A DNA stretch of 64,000 nucleotides from Homarus americanus. Its lineage: Eukaryota; Arthropoda; Malacostraca; Decapoda; Nephropidae. Under the pieces are notes generated by a model, which saw nothing but the letters and a program-made list of their open reading frames with translations, was not told where the DNA came from and did no database searches. The position numbers and the translations under genes are program-made. The stretch lies in NCBI RefSeq assembly GCF_018991925.1, contig NW_024737042.1:18941789-19005788 (forward strand), in the 5' to 3' direction. Shown one piece after another: positions 11,655-24,036 of the stretch; position 1 is the stretch's first letter; each line of letters begins with the position of its first letter.

Positions 11655-12019
11655 GATGAGTTTGCTCAAATATTCCTGTATGTTGACGTACCCAAGTTCT
11701 ACATATGGCTTCAATGAAAAGTTCCAGAGAAGAGCTCAAGGATCCGATGTTGAAGGATATCCGTGGATAAAGTTAGGCAATGCTTTGGGACGTGTCTACA
11801 CGGTTCACCCCAAAAACTTTGAATGCTATTGTTTGAGACTACTTTTGCACCACATCCGTGGCCCAACATCATACGCAGCACTCAAGACAGTGAATGGACA
11901 AGTCTGCAGAACCTATTAGGAAGCGTGCAATCTCCGTGGCCTACTGGAAGATGATGGTCACTGGAATGACACATTAGAAGAGGCAGCAGCTACTCAATCG
12001 CCAATGAGAATGAGGAACC
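11655..12019 (+). pseudogene. Helitron Rep-helicase protein, region between Rep and helicase
   Basis: Codes YVDVPKFYIW near 11691, then after a one-base shift FNEKFQRRAQG, GRVYTVHPKNFECYCLRLLL and GPTSYAALKTVNGQVCRTY, a TAG at 11917-11919, and in the same phase EACNLRGLLEDDGHWNDTL. These blocks are characteristic of the segment preceding the helicase motifs in animal Helitron proteins. Text then jumps directly to the helicase C-terminus at 12020, so the helicase core is deleted. Confidence 0.72.
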
Positions 12020-12112
12020 TGTTGGATGCTCCAGAGTGGGAACTGGCAAAATCTGTACATACTTGCTCCTAATGGCAAAACCAAAAATCTGGTCTACCTC
12101 AATGCACTACAG
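12020..12112 (+). pseudogene. Second copy of the Helitron helicase C-terminal end
   Basis: Repeats at DNA level the end of the 11385-11585 fragment (CTCCAGAGT-GGGAACTGGCAAAA, CATACTTGCTCCTAATGGC, CTCAATGCACTAC) with a one-base loss after GGCAAAA. The 3'-terminal Helitron sequence follows at once. Confidence 0.72.
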
Positions 12113-12167
12113 TGAGACAATGTGGAGCCTCCCGGAAGGTGGCGTCCTACAGTGGTCTAGCGAAAGA

Positions 12168-12196
12168 GCCGCGCGGAGGGCGGCGATTCCGCTAGT
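12168..12196 (+). other. Helitron 3' terminus (hairpin plus CTAG|T)
   Basis: GCCGCGC-GGA-GGGCGGC forms a hairpin with one mismatch, then GATTCCG and CTAG followed by T. A sister hairpin GCCGCCC-GTA-GGGCGGC is at 11363-11379, and a reversed one at 63149-63164 is followed (minus strand) by GATTCTG and CTGG. The position and form fit the Helitron 3' end signal. Confidence 0.7.
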
Positions 12197-12487
12197 ATCT
12201 ATATAAAACAAAGAAGTATGTCGGTTTGTTTGTGTGTGGTGTGTTTGTTTGTGTGTGTGTGTCTGCACGACAATCTCGGAAACAACTTTACCGATCTGTA
12301 GTGATGATGGATGGTGTTATATGTAGTGATGATGGATGGTGTTATATGCAGTGATGATGGATGGTGCTATATGTAGTGATGATGGATGATGTTATATGTA
12401 GTGATAATGGGTGGTGTTATATGTAGTGATGATGGATGATGTTATATGTAGTGATAATGGGTGGTGTTATATGTAGTGATGATCTAT
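12197..12487 (+). mobile_element. Left part of a further Helitron copy with minisatellite
   Basis: ATCTATATAAAACAAAGAAG, a GT-rich stretch, ACGACAATCTCGGAAAC, TTTACCGATCTG and about eight 25-bp minisatellite units (12295-12487). This is the same order as at 10879-11176, so it lies head-to-tail behind the first copy. Confidence 0.65.
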
Positions 12488-12540
12488 CCATATATATTTC
12501 ATTAGCCCAATTGGGCTATTGGGCTCTTGAAATATATATG
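12488..12540. repeat. Imperfect palindrome built from SINE-tail units
   Basis: CCATATATATTTCATTAGCC and GGGCTCTTGAAATATATATGG flank CAATTGGGCTATT. The left half is the reverse complement of the SINE tail at about 8998-9020 (ATTGGGCTAATGAAATATA). Confidence 0.75.
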
Positions 12541-12687
12541 GATCCTCGTGTTTCGAAGCCGGATTTGGTAAAACGTTACTCTGACCACCTACGTGATACG
12601 GGTAGTCCCCATTAGAGGTTCACGGCGCCTTAAGCTCGTTGAACAGGCTTTGGGTGAAATATTACAAAGTCTAGGACTGATTTTAGT

Positions 12688-12776
12688 ATCCTGGTGGTCC
12701 AGCGGTTAGTGTTCCCCGGTCACAGTCGTCGCCTTGGGCCGTGGGTTCGAATCCTGGCGGGTTGAGGTGTTGATTG
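12688..12776 (+). mobile_element. tRNA-Glu-like SINE head, second copy
   Basis: TCCTGGTGGTCCAGCGGTTAG resembles the tRNA-Glu 5' half and A box. GGTTCGAATCC (box B) follows, then GGTTGAGGTGTTGATT shared with the 8.9-kb copy, then (AT)n. Promoter boxes are about 45 bp apart, suitable for RNA polymerase III. It is not a functional tRNA: the 3' acceptor strand does not match. Confidence 0.6.
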
Positions 12777-13565
<789 letters not shown>

Positions 13566-14507
13566 TAAGGATCATGGGGGATTAATCAACCTTAAAATAC
13601 GGTTTTGAACAAATAGTCCAGGAGCTGAGGGAGGGGTGTGGGTTTAATCACCAATCTGAAGCCAGAAGGTTTGGTGGTATTTTTGGAATGTATATAACAT
13701 GAATAAGTCAAAACACCATGTCTTACTTGATGCAGCCTGGCCAAAACTTGTGGCAAAGGGTTAAAAATTGTACTGCGCGGTGCCGACTTTTTTTTACACA
13801 CGGAAGTAACATCGCCATAATTGCATAGTGACCTTTTTATTTTGTGCAGTTGTGTTGGAATTTTATAAATACAAATATATACATGATAAAAACCATAGAA
13901 GCACAGTTATCACATAATAAAACAAATTTTGTTATATCATTGTGAACAAGTAAAAAAAATGCATAATATCCCTGATATATATCATTTTAAATTCATATAG
14001 GATCATACTTAGTACAAGATAAACTGTAAACAAACTGTATATTTTATTACAGTCTTTGAATTTTATGCTTATGACAAAACATGTTTATATCATACCGTAC
14101 CTGCACTTTAAGGGTATTGAAGTGCATTAAAAGAAAGGTACACTGTCATGATTCTCATACAAATAATAAATAAACACCGGTCTGCGTTTTAAGAAAAGTT
14201 GAGTGATGTTTTAAAACTGAGACGTATTTCTGATTCGTTTTATATCAAGGATTTCAAAAATAAACTTTGTTTTGCTCTATCACGTCACACTTTATTACAA
14301 ATACAACATACAAATATGACAAGATAATACAAATAAAACAATTCAGTAGGCTTCAAAGTTAACTAAACCTAAAGATTATTGTGATTAAGGCTATTTGCCT
14401 GCAAATACAGAAAGAAATGATATAGATGAATATGTATGAACATAAAATTAGGCTTCTAGGATGAGTGAAACTTTGTATTTTTTTTCGATTTTCTGTCAAC
14501 CTGTTCA
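13566..14507. other. No gene recognised
   Basis: AT-rich and non-coding. A 69-codon minus frame at 13592-13801 has no recognisable motif and is not called. Confidence 0.55.
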
Positions 14508-15280
14508 CTAGCACAATCTCTCTTCAGCATGCAGCAGTAGTCTGCCACCATGTTCACATTCCACCTTCCTCTTTTCCATTTCCTTAATGTCTTGGTGAAA
14601 TATTTCACCTTGCTCTTCACTTAAACTACCTAAATTTTCAGGAAAATACTCAAGATGGGAATGTAATAAATGCACATTTACACTCATATTGGAACCCATG
14701 TTTTTAAAGTTATTCAACACACCTTCAACAATGTTTTGATAGTTTAGATCTCTTCTATTGCCTAAAAAAATATACACAACTATTCCATGCTTCTTTCTCT
14801 CACTGGTTCATCGATTCTTCAAATCGGTGGTCCAGCATTAGCTTTCGGATTTCAGGGCCCACGAAAATGCCAGCTTTGATTTTTTCATAAGTGACTGATG
14901 GAAATTCTCTGCATATGTACCGGAAACAATCACTTTCCTTATCTAGGGCTTTTACAAATTGTTTCATTAACCCAAATTTAATATGCAGAGGAGGCAGCAG
15001 CACTTTCTTGGGGTCAATCAATGGTTCATGTAGAATATTTTTCGAACCTGGCACAAGAGTCTGTCTAGGTGGCCAGAGTTTTTTGTCCCAATGTTCACGT
15101 CTTGCTCTGCTGTCCCACTCGCACAAAAACATGGCTTTTCGTGCATCCAGACTGGTGATCAATCTTAATCTTCTTATGAAGCAATCATATAGTTTATCAT
15201 ACCCCAGAACTAAATCAACAGCTAAAGCAATTTTATTGTAATTAAAATGTAATGTCGTCTACAGCATTATATAAAGGTAG
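14508..15280 (-). pseudogene. Transposon-like gene of unknown function, C-terminal part
   Basis: Two adjacent minus-strand frames. The first (start of visible homology about 15280, to 14800) reads GYDKLYDCF, LCEWDSRARREHW, PGSKNILHEPLIDPKKVLLP, PLHIKFGLMKQFVKALD and IKAGIFVGPEIRKLM. The second (14777-14508) reads NIVEGVLNNFKNMGSNMS, LHSHLEYFPENLGSLSEEQG and FHQDIKEMEKR. I recognise this block order as a multi-copy protein family seen in arthropod and cnidarian genomes and commonly taken to be transposon-derived. Its activity is not known to me. The frames are separated by a shift and stop near 14780-14800. The TTG at 15162 is not a real start, since the open reading continues upstream. Confidence 0.6.
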
Positions 15281-15642
15281 TTACAAAATGAATTGAACAA
15301 TTGTGAGTATGCATCAGCCAGAATCATAATTTGACTCATCTGGTAATCCATGTTTTAATTCATCTTCGCTCACATCTGTATATAAATGGTTGTGCCATCC
15401 ATTGAGGAATGTGATCACCTTCAAACCATTTTATTGTGTACCGTCCATATTTGAGATCCCAGCCGCTGTCCTCTGCTTGTCATTGTACTGGAGTTGTTGT
15501 CTGCTTCTTCCATACTAATGCTAAATAGTTTGTACGTTTAATTTTTTCAGACTAAACTTATTTACATAGAGGAAGAAGGCTCGAGCACTATGCTTAATAT
15601 TTTCAAGTGGAACCGATGAGTACCAGGTGCATTATTCAACAC

Positions 15643-15924
15643 CTATATAAATTTTCTGCTACCTGTCATGCCTATAACACCCAGTCGTAATATTAGACGC
15701 TTTCCTGGTTTGACCATCCCTATGGTCGTTGCAATTATTACATTCGCAGCTGTAAAATTAACATAACGATGTAGTCGATCACTTGACTCTTTCGGTGTTG
15801 CAAAACCTGTATATAGAACTCGAAAGAAATGCAGCAGAATATTAGGTGGAGTTATTTGGCCTTTACCTATTGCCTCAGCTGTCAAGGTGTGTGGAAGATC
15901 TTTGCATTTCACTTCTCCCTGCAT
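15643..15924 (-). pseudogene. Transposon-like protein relic, possibly N-terminal part of the same unit
   Basis: A 93-codon minus frame reads ITPPNILLHFFRVLYTG and, near the end, GMVKPGKRLILRLGVIGMTG followed by SRKFI. This pattern (a short alpha-helical block, then LGLG-like text and TGSR) recurs in multi-copy unknown proteins of decapods and cnidarians. It lies upstream of the 14.5-15.3 kb relic on the same strand, so they may be pieces of one degraded gene. About 360 bp of unreadable sequence separates them. Function unknown. Confidence 0.4.
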
Positions 15925-16529
15925 TATTGCTGATCTAAGACAAAAGGGCTGCTTCTGTTATTTGATGTTCAGTGGAAGAAGCATAAGTGAAAGCATATAC
16001 CAAGGCTTATTCTAGTTTAATGCTGCTACTATATAATACATTTCCTTTTTTCTTACATGATTTTGTCATTTTCAACTGACCCTTAAAGTACAGTAATATT
16101 TTCACCCCAAGTTTCTGGCTGGAATATGTTGACTGTACGTCATTTTCAGCTAAAATTGATATATACTGTACATGGAATGAATTGATGTCATATACTCAGT
16201 TCTTTGAGTTTCAATCACTGACGATTGTATGTATTTAAAGAGAACAGAGAAACATTTGTCATGAAGGTCTTTTGATACAGAATACTCAGAACTGGATTAG
16301 GATTCACTTTCTATAAGATCAGCTACATTAATGTATAACTTCCTGCAAGTGTGATGATATCTGAATTCATTGGCGGCAAATTTAATACTAACTACTACTA
16401 CTAATACTACATTGCTGTCACTCGGAATCGAGTATGACGATCATCCAGCTATCATAAAATGATATGAGTTATTTAGGATGTCACTAGGTTGGTGAGTTCT
16501 GAGGTGACTAAAGAAGCCGATATGGGACC
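15925..16529. other. No gene recognised
   Basis: Non-coding. It contains a short (ACT)n-like run near 16388. Confidence 0.5.
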
Positions 16530-18240
16530 GGTAGGGTCGTTCACAGATATTTTACGTGGACTCGGGCTAACTCAAAAGTAATGACACCTCCTCGAGTGGT
16601 GCTCCTCCAAGTGTTACGGTGTGGAGTAATCATCTCCCAGGTGAAGGGGTCGATTAGACACTTTTTCAGATTTGTCTTAAGACTAACTTTATACCTTTTC
16701 AGTTGCCCGCCAGCATTACGTTTACTATTCGTTAGGTGACTGTACAGCAGCGGATTTGGCATGTACTGTCGTCCATGCGGGTAACATGGCCAATCCAGCA
16801 TTGTTATTCATGGATAATGGTAGCCTCGATGCTCCTACAGTTAGTGTCAGGGACAATACTGGCATTTGTTCTCCTGTCTTCCCAGCGAACTCGGGGGAAC
16901 GTAGACTACGTTGGTGAAAGTTTTCAAGTGCCTTGAGGTACCTCCTGTATGTGACCCATGTATCGCTGCCATATAGCAGAGTATGGAGGACCACTGCTCG
17001 ATATACGTGCATTTTTGTAGATAATTTCATCTCCCTACAGCTGAAGACACGAGTACGGAGTCTGCCAAAGGCTTGAGATGTACATCTAATCCAATGTTGA
17101 ATCTCTACATCGATGTCCTCAGTGGTGGACAGGTGGGAGCCGAGATACAGAAAGTGGATAATATTAGTGAGGGTATTACCGTTAATCTGGATGGATGGTG
17201 GAGGTGTGGTTGAACCAGGGGCAGGCTGAAAGAGAATATGAGTCTTACATACATTCACCTCAAGGCCGAAGTGTGCATATGCGTCTGCGTAGGTGTTCAG
17301 GGTCCCCTGCAAGTCGTGTTCAGTGTGAGCGACACGGGTGAGGTCGTCTGCATACTGAAGTTCAGTAATGGAAGTTGCCGACACCTTTGTTCCTGCCCAG
17401 AGTCGTCTTTTGATAAAAGACACTTCATCTGGTACTCGATGTCCACCCCGCCGACTAAATTGTCACTGGCACGAGTAAGGAAGGCAGATAAGAAAATGGA
17501 AAAGCGATTTGGTGCCAGTACACATGCCTGTTTTATCCCCGTTCGAATGGAGAAAAACTCAGACTGGGTGCCATTGTGCAGGACACTGCCGACCATGCCA
17601 TCGTGGAGTTGCCTCACAATGGCGATGAATTTTGGTGGGCAGCCAAAACGACTGAGGGTCAGCCAGAGGGCTTCCCTGTTGACCAAATCGAAGACCTTGG
17701 TTAGGTCGATGAAGGCGAGGTACAGGTCATGTAGCTGTTCTCTGCACTTTTCCTGTATCTGCCGGGCAGCAAAGGTTATGTCAGTGGTGCCACGTGATGG
17801 TATAAAGCCACATTGAATTTTCCTCAGGAAGAGTCTGTTTTGGGAGGACTTCCAGGTGATCATTTGCCAGCTTCTGACAATAGCAGATTCGGTTGTGAAT
17901 TTATACTGTCTGACCTGTCGCCTTGCTCATATATAAATCGTGTCGATGGAGGAATCTTTAGGAACTTGGGGGATTTCCTCCTTTTCCCATATATTCTCCA
18001 GGAGAGAGTGGAGACGGCTGGTAAGTAGAGGTCTTTCTGCTTTATACGCCTTGGCTGGGATTCCATCGGGCCCTGAGGCTTTGTTATTTTCATCTGTTTG
18101 TTGGCAGTAGCTACCTCATCAAGGGCTGGAGGATAGCTGAGGTGGGTCAGCTCTAGATGCTGAGGGACCTGATGATGGTCAGGATTTATCCACATCAGTG
18201 TTTTTGGTTGAGCAGTGAATGGTAGTGCTCTTTTCATCAC
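16530..18240 (-). pseudogene. RTE-like LINE: reverse transcriptase region
   Basis: Three overlapping minus frames. 18240-17860 holds the region before the palm (YPPALDEVATANKQMK). 17863-17297 holds QCGFIPSRGTTDITFAARQ and FIDLTKVFDLVNREALW and GCPPKFIAIVRQLHDGM. 17423-16725 holds ITELQYADDLTRVAH (catalytic YADD intact), FLYLGSHLSTTEDID, LGRLRTRVF-like text and LLYGSDTWVTYRRYLKALE. 16801-16541 continues as GKRNAGGQ-like text to the C-terminus. There is no RNase H. Motif spelling fits the RTE group. At least two frameshifts (near 17860 and 17350) and stops inactivate it. The endonuclease part lies upstream at 18494-20410. Confidence 0.85.
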
Positions 18241-18493
18241 TGAAGGGGGCCTTCTTTATCTTTAATTAGGAGTTACCATCGGATGGGCAAAGGGGGCTGT
18301 GCCATGGTGATTGATCATAATTTTTTTAGTGGAATTGAAAAAATCAGCTCATCTTGTGTTGATCTGCAATTTTTTGTGTTTCACTTGCATTATTTTTAAG
18401 CCAGTCGTTCTTTAGATTGCTAAGTTAATGCTGGGACGCCGCTTTTCTTCTTGCAGAAGGTTTGGACCGAGGACTGAGAGGATGTTCAGCCAG

Positions 18494-19060
18494 TCAGTTA
18501 AAGCAGCACATTATCATCGACAGTACATTGATTCCTGGGTCATTTTCATCAAACCAGTCCTGGTGTATTCTTTCGATCTGGCCAAGGGTCTCTCTGCAGG
18601 TTTTTGTCATGATAGTGTCGTGAATATCCCATTTAGCACTGGGATTTGTGTTGTTTGTTGTTGGGTTGTTTATCAGCTCATGTTCGAGCTGCTCTCTGAA
18701 AGCATGTGCAACCGCTGGATCCTCCATACACTTAGTGTTGAAACCTCTTCTGGAGACTTGCTGCCTTCGCCGTTTTAGGGTGACGTGAAGTGAGAGCTTG
18801 GCTCTGATCAGCCGATGATCAGTGTCGCAGTGGTCTGAGTCACGCATGGATGGGGTGATGAGGACATCTCAGCGCTCTCTTTCTCTGGAAGTGATGTAGT
18901 CAATGAGATGCGAGTGTTTGGATCATGGGTGTTGCTACGAACCCTGAACTTGTCGACCTGCCTAAACAAGGTATTGATGATAGTGAGTGTTATCGCCGCT
19001 GGCTTCAGATACACAGTGCTGGCATTTGCTGCCTTCAGCACCTTCACTCAGCACTAAGTG
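18494..19060 (-). pseudogene. RTE-like LINE: end of endonuclease and linker
   Basis: Minus-strand text includes ITLTIINTLFRQVDKFRV (about 18990), HCDTDHRLIRAKLSLHV (about 18830; the DHRL block carries the catalytic His of APE-type endonucleases) and FNTKCMEDPAVAHAFREQLE. Frames change near 18815. It precedes the RT region on the same strand. Confidence 0.75.
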
Positions 19061-19071
19061 CCTCCCAGTGA

Positions 19072-19943
19072 TTCAACCGATGTGCCGTCTATGAGTGTCA
19101 CCGTACCCAAACAAACATAAATTTCTCAGCCTACGACAACGTACGCCGTGACCTCCATTGTAGGCTCCCATGTGGCAACGCGACTTGTGACCTCGCCAGA
19201 TGTTTGTAAACGTCTTAGCCATAGAACAAGCGTTTCGGAGTGTTACCGCCCGTGGGGAACCGCATGGACAGTGTTAATAAATTGTTAGAAATAGTTTAGT
19301 TTTGAGAGTATTGGAGATGTAGGAGAAGGCAGTGGAACGAGCTGAGGGGATGTTTACAGCTGAGCGGGCCTGGTTCCTGAGTAGACAGTTCTGCAGGTGG
19401 CAGTGACTGTCTGGCCTCCCTTAACTCCCAGACCACCCTTTACAGCCGTACTGTGAGCATTTGCACCCCACTGGCAGTATTGAACACACAAACTCACAAT
19501 CCTGTCTCTGAGTATTATGTTAAGACACTTTACACAGTACTGTTGTCTCTTGGAACACCATACTGATTTACATCGACCCGCACTTGTAAATACAGCTTAC
19601 GTGATGACGTATCCTTTAGTACTGAAATATTGTGAACTAATTATGCCTGCTCGTTTTCTGCCTTATCTGGAGTAATAAGACAATGTGGAATGAAGTGCAA
19701 CTAAGATTAATAGAGTTATGTACTTTGTATTATGTCACTATGTTTAATGATCTAATGTAGTTAAGATAAAATTGTGTGAGACTAACAGATTATGTATCAG
19801 ATGGATCACCATGTGATACTAATGAACGCCTTGTTCTCTGCAGGTTTTGACCATGTCAATAAATATTGAGTGCATCAAAAGGCGGTTTTTAATCATTCCC
19901 TTCGACTTGCCCGTCAACTGACCGTCCTTAACTAAGGCGGTTA
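19072..19943. mobile_element. Insertion interrupting the LINE endonuclease
   Basis: Endonuclease homology stops near 19060 and resumes near 19950. The 872-bp block is flanked by CAGTGA at 19066-19071 and 19944-19949, a possible target duplication. It contains AATAAA near 19858 and no coding frame. The terminal similarity is weak (AACCG near both ends, inverted), so the element class is unknown. The adjoining LINE text partly overlaps, so recombination is an alternative. Confidence 0.35.
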
Positions 19944-20410
19944 CAGTGAAGTTGTGTGCAGCACACTTGCTGAGGAGGAGTAGGCCATTGATTACACTTA
20001 CCTAGTCAATTTCTCCCTATGGTTCCCTGCCAAGTGTCAGCATCTCTGCCAACTCTGGCATTGAAGTCACCCAGGAGCACAACTTTATCTTCTCTAGGGA
20101 TAGAGGCTAGCACTCTATCAAGGTCGGAGTAAAAAGGCCTCCTTGATGTCATCCTCTGCATCCAGTGATGGGGCGTATGCACTGATGAAGAAGACACGAC
20201 ATGAAATGACATGGCATGAGGCGCTCGTTGATCCCAACAGGCATTTCTGTTAGCCTACGTAGGATGCATTGGCGGATGGCGAAGCCAATTCCATAAATGC
20301 GTTTTCTCTCCACAGCAAGCTTACTCTTCCAGAAGAAGGTATAGCCAGACCCCGTTCTGGGAGTCGACCCTCTTTTGGGGACGGGATTCACTAATGGCTG
20401 CGACATAGAA
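19944..20410 (-). pseudogene. RTE-like LINE: AP endonuclease N-terminal region
   Basis: Minus frames give ERKRIYGIGFAIRQCILRRL, MPVGINERLM, and then DKVVLLGDFNARVGRD (the GDFNA block of APE-type endonucleases) near 20080. It would nick target DNA for target-primed reverse transcription. Two frames and a stop near 20006 show decay. The 5' end is probably near 20410, where homology stops. Confidence 0.75.
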
Positions 20411-21143
20411 GTTAACTATTTTTACCAACTGTCACCTAAAATGGTTGCTGCATCTTTGATTCGTTTTTCTTTCATATCTGTTTCACAGGCTCCCAAATCT
20501 GCTTTTTTCCCCTCGGCACTCTTCTGAATATGATTGCAAAATGTGCATATCTTAGAAAACACCTGTTGAAGCAGTTGTAGAATGATGGACACTAGAACGC
20601 AGTAAACTATGCAGAGTTGATTCTGTTTCCACTGTCTTTGACTGATCATTTTCCCTTGAAACAGCAGTAAATTTTATAGCATTTATAATGGTACCATCAC
20701 TCCCTTGATATAGCTCTTAGATTGATATATAGTAATATAGTATACCAGTATACCTTCATGCCATTCATTTAGTACCATTTTTATTGTCCTATACATTTAA
20801 AAAAAAACATAAATTCTTTTGGCTTCAGACGAGTGATTACACCCTCACCCCCAGCTCTTGGACCAAAGGTAGGTGGTGTGAGCAGCTGTCATGTACACAT
20901 CTCTGAAGCGTAGCGGCTGACAATAGTGAGAGGAACATAACCGAGTATGTGACTTTACCCCTCAGGGGTGTAGTTAAGATGATAGTAGATAAAACGAAGA
21001 TAACAGGAACGGAAGAGAAGGATAGGAACTATACTATACTGTACTTCGGATGGAAACTGTGATATAACGAGAGCTTTACAAGTTTTGTTTCACTAATCTC
21101 TTACACTGAGAGTCCCTCTTTGTTGCCTCTTTCTCTTTTAATA

Positions 21144-21145
<2 letters not shown>
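20411..21145. other. No gene recognised
   Basis: Non-coding, AT-rich sequence with an A-run near 20800. Confidence 0.5.
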
Positions 21146-21227
<82 letters not shown>

Positions 21228-21238
21228 TATGCAGTAAA

Positions 21239-21275
<37 letters not shown>

Positions 21276-21276
21276 G
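21146..21276. repeat. (AT)n then (ATT)n microsatellites
   Basis: AT array 21146-21223, a 15-bp spacer, then ATT units 21239-21276. Confidence 0.97.
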
Positions 21277-23261
21277 TTGTAACGAAACTTTCGAATTCGT
21301 CGCACTTTTTTATACAATCGTATTGAATATGCATTTGACAAACCCCATTGTCCATAAATAATTAATACATGCTTTATGTCAAACCTAATCAAAAGCTTGT
21401 GTCAAATTATAGTCAGAAACATTATTACAAGTACTGGTTTTTTTAGTGCACATAGTCACTCAATGTGGTGATTGTTCCATAACATTTGTTCAATAACCTA
21501 TATATGATTAATTATATAAATTACTTAACCTAATAAGTGCACGTTGTTATGGTGGCGTTTGAATTATAATTTGAAATATATCTGAAGTTACTTAACATAA
21601 TGATATACGCTAATAATGATGGTACCGTAAATTAGACATGACTAGATGTGCTGTTAAACGTTATATGAAATTATCTTATACATACTGTATATAAAAGGAA
21701 TTAATGTTTGTCATGATCACCTTGAACAAACCATTGTCTGTACAGAGCTAAGAAAAAAAGATTTCTCAGAGGAGTTTATCAACCTTTCTTCCATTAACTG
21801 TTATAAAATGACTGCCATTCATAGACTATATTTCTGAATGGGTTTTCCAGGTACCAATCAGCACTAGCCAAAGGATGTGACACCTTGAGCTAGATTGGGT
21901 AAATTTTCTCAATGGATTAACACAGATTTTTTTTATGATCATGATAGAGAAGGCGTCTTAATTTGTCTCTGTATCTAAGAAGGTCATTAACTTTTTCCTG
22001 GGAATTAAAATAATGTAGTGAGAGAGGAGGAAGTCCTTATAAACCTGGTGGCTTTTTCCATTATTTCACCGATCTGGTTTTAATCAGATAATGAGACAGT
22101 GAAGAAAACCTGATAAATGAAGAAATTAAATAGATAGAAGTATAAGAGAACGTCTATTACTTAATCTCTTGTTATCCTCGTGCTCCATTTCTTCGTCCTT
22201 TTGTCTTCCTTCTCTGGTCCATGTCTCATATCCGTCCTTCTCAAGCTGACAGTCGTTTTCTATAATGATGACTTACAAAAGCTCTCCATCTCTTCAATCC
22301 TAGCCACCATATTTAAGTTAGTTATGTTACACAGTGATGGCCTGAAACATAACATAACTTACTATTGATTGCTAACCTGTTATTGAGTGGAGAATTTTTG
22401 AAGTACAAGTTAGGTAAAGGCTGAATTAAGTTTCACGTGTACTTGTATCTTATGTATTGATATTTTAATCTGAACTTGTAAAGAAGTTATTGCAATTAAC
22501 CTGAGCTAGCCTAATTCACCTAACCTAGACTAAGTTAGGTAAGGTTAGGAGCGGGAACAGTGTGAGAGGAGAGTTGTCGCGCTCGGTCAGGACTTGACAG
22601 AGTCGACCAGTTTCCTGTGTCTCTGTTTTGCTCGTTAACTCCTTATCTGTTTCAGAATTTTGCTCGTTAGTTTCGTGTTATCGGTTTCAGAATTTTCGTT
22701 ATTTCCTCTTTACTGGGCTTAGCAATTTATTCGATGGTTGCTTGTTATCGACTTCACTTGTTTATGAGAGCCTCATCGTCTTCAAAATCATTGTCGTTAG
22801 TTTCTCGTTTGAGCTTTCGCATTTTTTTCATTATTTTCCTCTTTTCGATTTCAGTATCATTCTCGTTATCTCTTCGTTATTAGCTCAACATGTTATCTAC
22901 AAAATAATTAATGATAAAATAAAGAAATTATTCTCTCTGATGGGTGAAAACTCGTAGCAAGATTATACACGTATGAGGGAGACGAACTTCTTCCTTAATG
23001 AGCAAACTTATGTGTTCATGATGCGCTACATGACAGTGGTAGACGAGGTTGGGAAGAGAGTGCCCTCATGTTTACTTTAATGATTATTTTATCAGTATTC
23101 TCAAAATTTGTCTTAGTGGTGATGATAATAACACTGTCGAATTCTGCTTTTGTTAATTCTCAGCACTATAAGGAAATAGGGTCCTGATATTTATGTTACT
23201 TATATCATGTATATTAGTGTAGTCATCATATATGAGAAATATTGTTTAGTTGACCAAACAT
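21277..23261. other. No gene recognised
   Basis: About 2 kb of AT-rich sequence. A short TTAGG-like patch (AAGTTAGGTAAGGTTAGG) lies near 22530. The frames at 22180-22957 have no recognisable domain. Confidence 0.5.
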
Positions 23262-23324
23262 ACATACATACATACATGCATTTATATATGAGAAATACTG
23301 TTTAGTTGACCAAACATACATACA

Positions 23325-23358
<34 letters not shown>

Positions 23359-23375
23359 CATACATACATACCTAA
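23262..23375 (+). repeat. (ACAT)n tandem runs inside a short duplication
   Basis: TATATGAGAAATA(T/C)TGTTTAG plus TTGACCAAACATACATACAT occurs twice (from about 23230 and 23286), each ending in ACAT repeats. Confidence 0.85.
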
Positions 23376-23718
23376 ATCAGAATATATATAATGGAATTAA
23401 TAAATCTAATCACGACTGTCAAAAATGAGGAATGACGGCCTATATTTTTCAATGTTTATTAATGTTTGGTGTGTGTGTGTGGACGTGCTAACCGGCCGCT
23501 GTTTGGACAATAAATATGGCAAAGCATTCATGTATTTATTAATATTAAAATGGATGGGATGAAAAGAGTAATTAATATATGTGGATGCTTTTCAGTCTTC
23601 ATTACGAAATTTAATTTATTGGAAAGCCTTCATGAATGATTTATCCAGCGAATCCAGTGAATGTGTATCGTTTGTGTCTTTTTCAGTAAGAACTAAAGTT
23701 GCGACAGGGATTAGAAAA

Positions 23719-23828
23719 CACACACACACACACACACACACAAATCAGTCAGCCCTCAGTGAGACAAGACGTATTCTATAGGCGCTCCTGATTGGCAGCC
23801 AGGCAAAGTCTGTTTGCCCCCCCCCCCC
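23719..23828. repeat. (CA)n run and poly(C) tract
   Basis: CA units at 23719-23742 and a C-run of about 12 at 23817-23828, just upstream of the LINE at 24 kb. Confidence 0.9.
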
Positions 23829-24036
23829 TGTTATATCCCAACTCACTACCAACCTCACTACACCGTGATTTATCAGGAAAACAGTCAAGTGATCAGTGCA
23901 ATGATTGGTTACCAAACAGTGATCCGATAGTGTATTCCAAAGAAAACACATAACACAACAGTGTAACACCAGACCGTGGGCACTTTGTCGGTCACCTTCA
24001 AAGTGCCAGTGACAAGGACCACCACGGTGTTTACAT

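Larger units (their letters stand above)
10879..12196 (+). mobile_element. Composite Helitron/Helentron relic
   Basis: Order: AAACAAAGAAGTCTGTCTG, CTTTACCGATCTG, the 25-bp minisatellite, an AT-rich spacer, then three recurrences of GAGACAATGTGGAGCC...GGATGGCGTCC (11309, 11587, 12115) interspersed with fragments of a Helitron Rep-helicase protein. The block ends with a GC hairpin, GATTCCG and CTAGT (12168-12196). A short hairpin a few bases before CTRR is the hallmark of Helitron 3' ends. A reversed copy without helicase is at 63134-63716. The three partial 3' regions suggest tandem or rearranged copies. No target duplication is expected, since Helitrons insert without one. Confidence 0.75.

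Noticed and set aside
13592..13801. 69-codon minus-strand gene
   Set aside because: Short, no motif, no second copy in the window.
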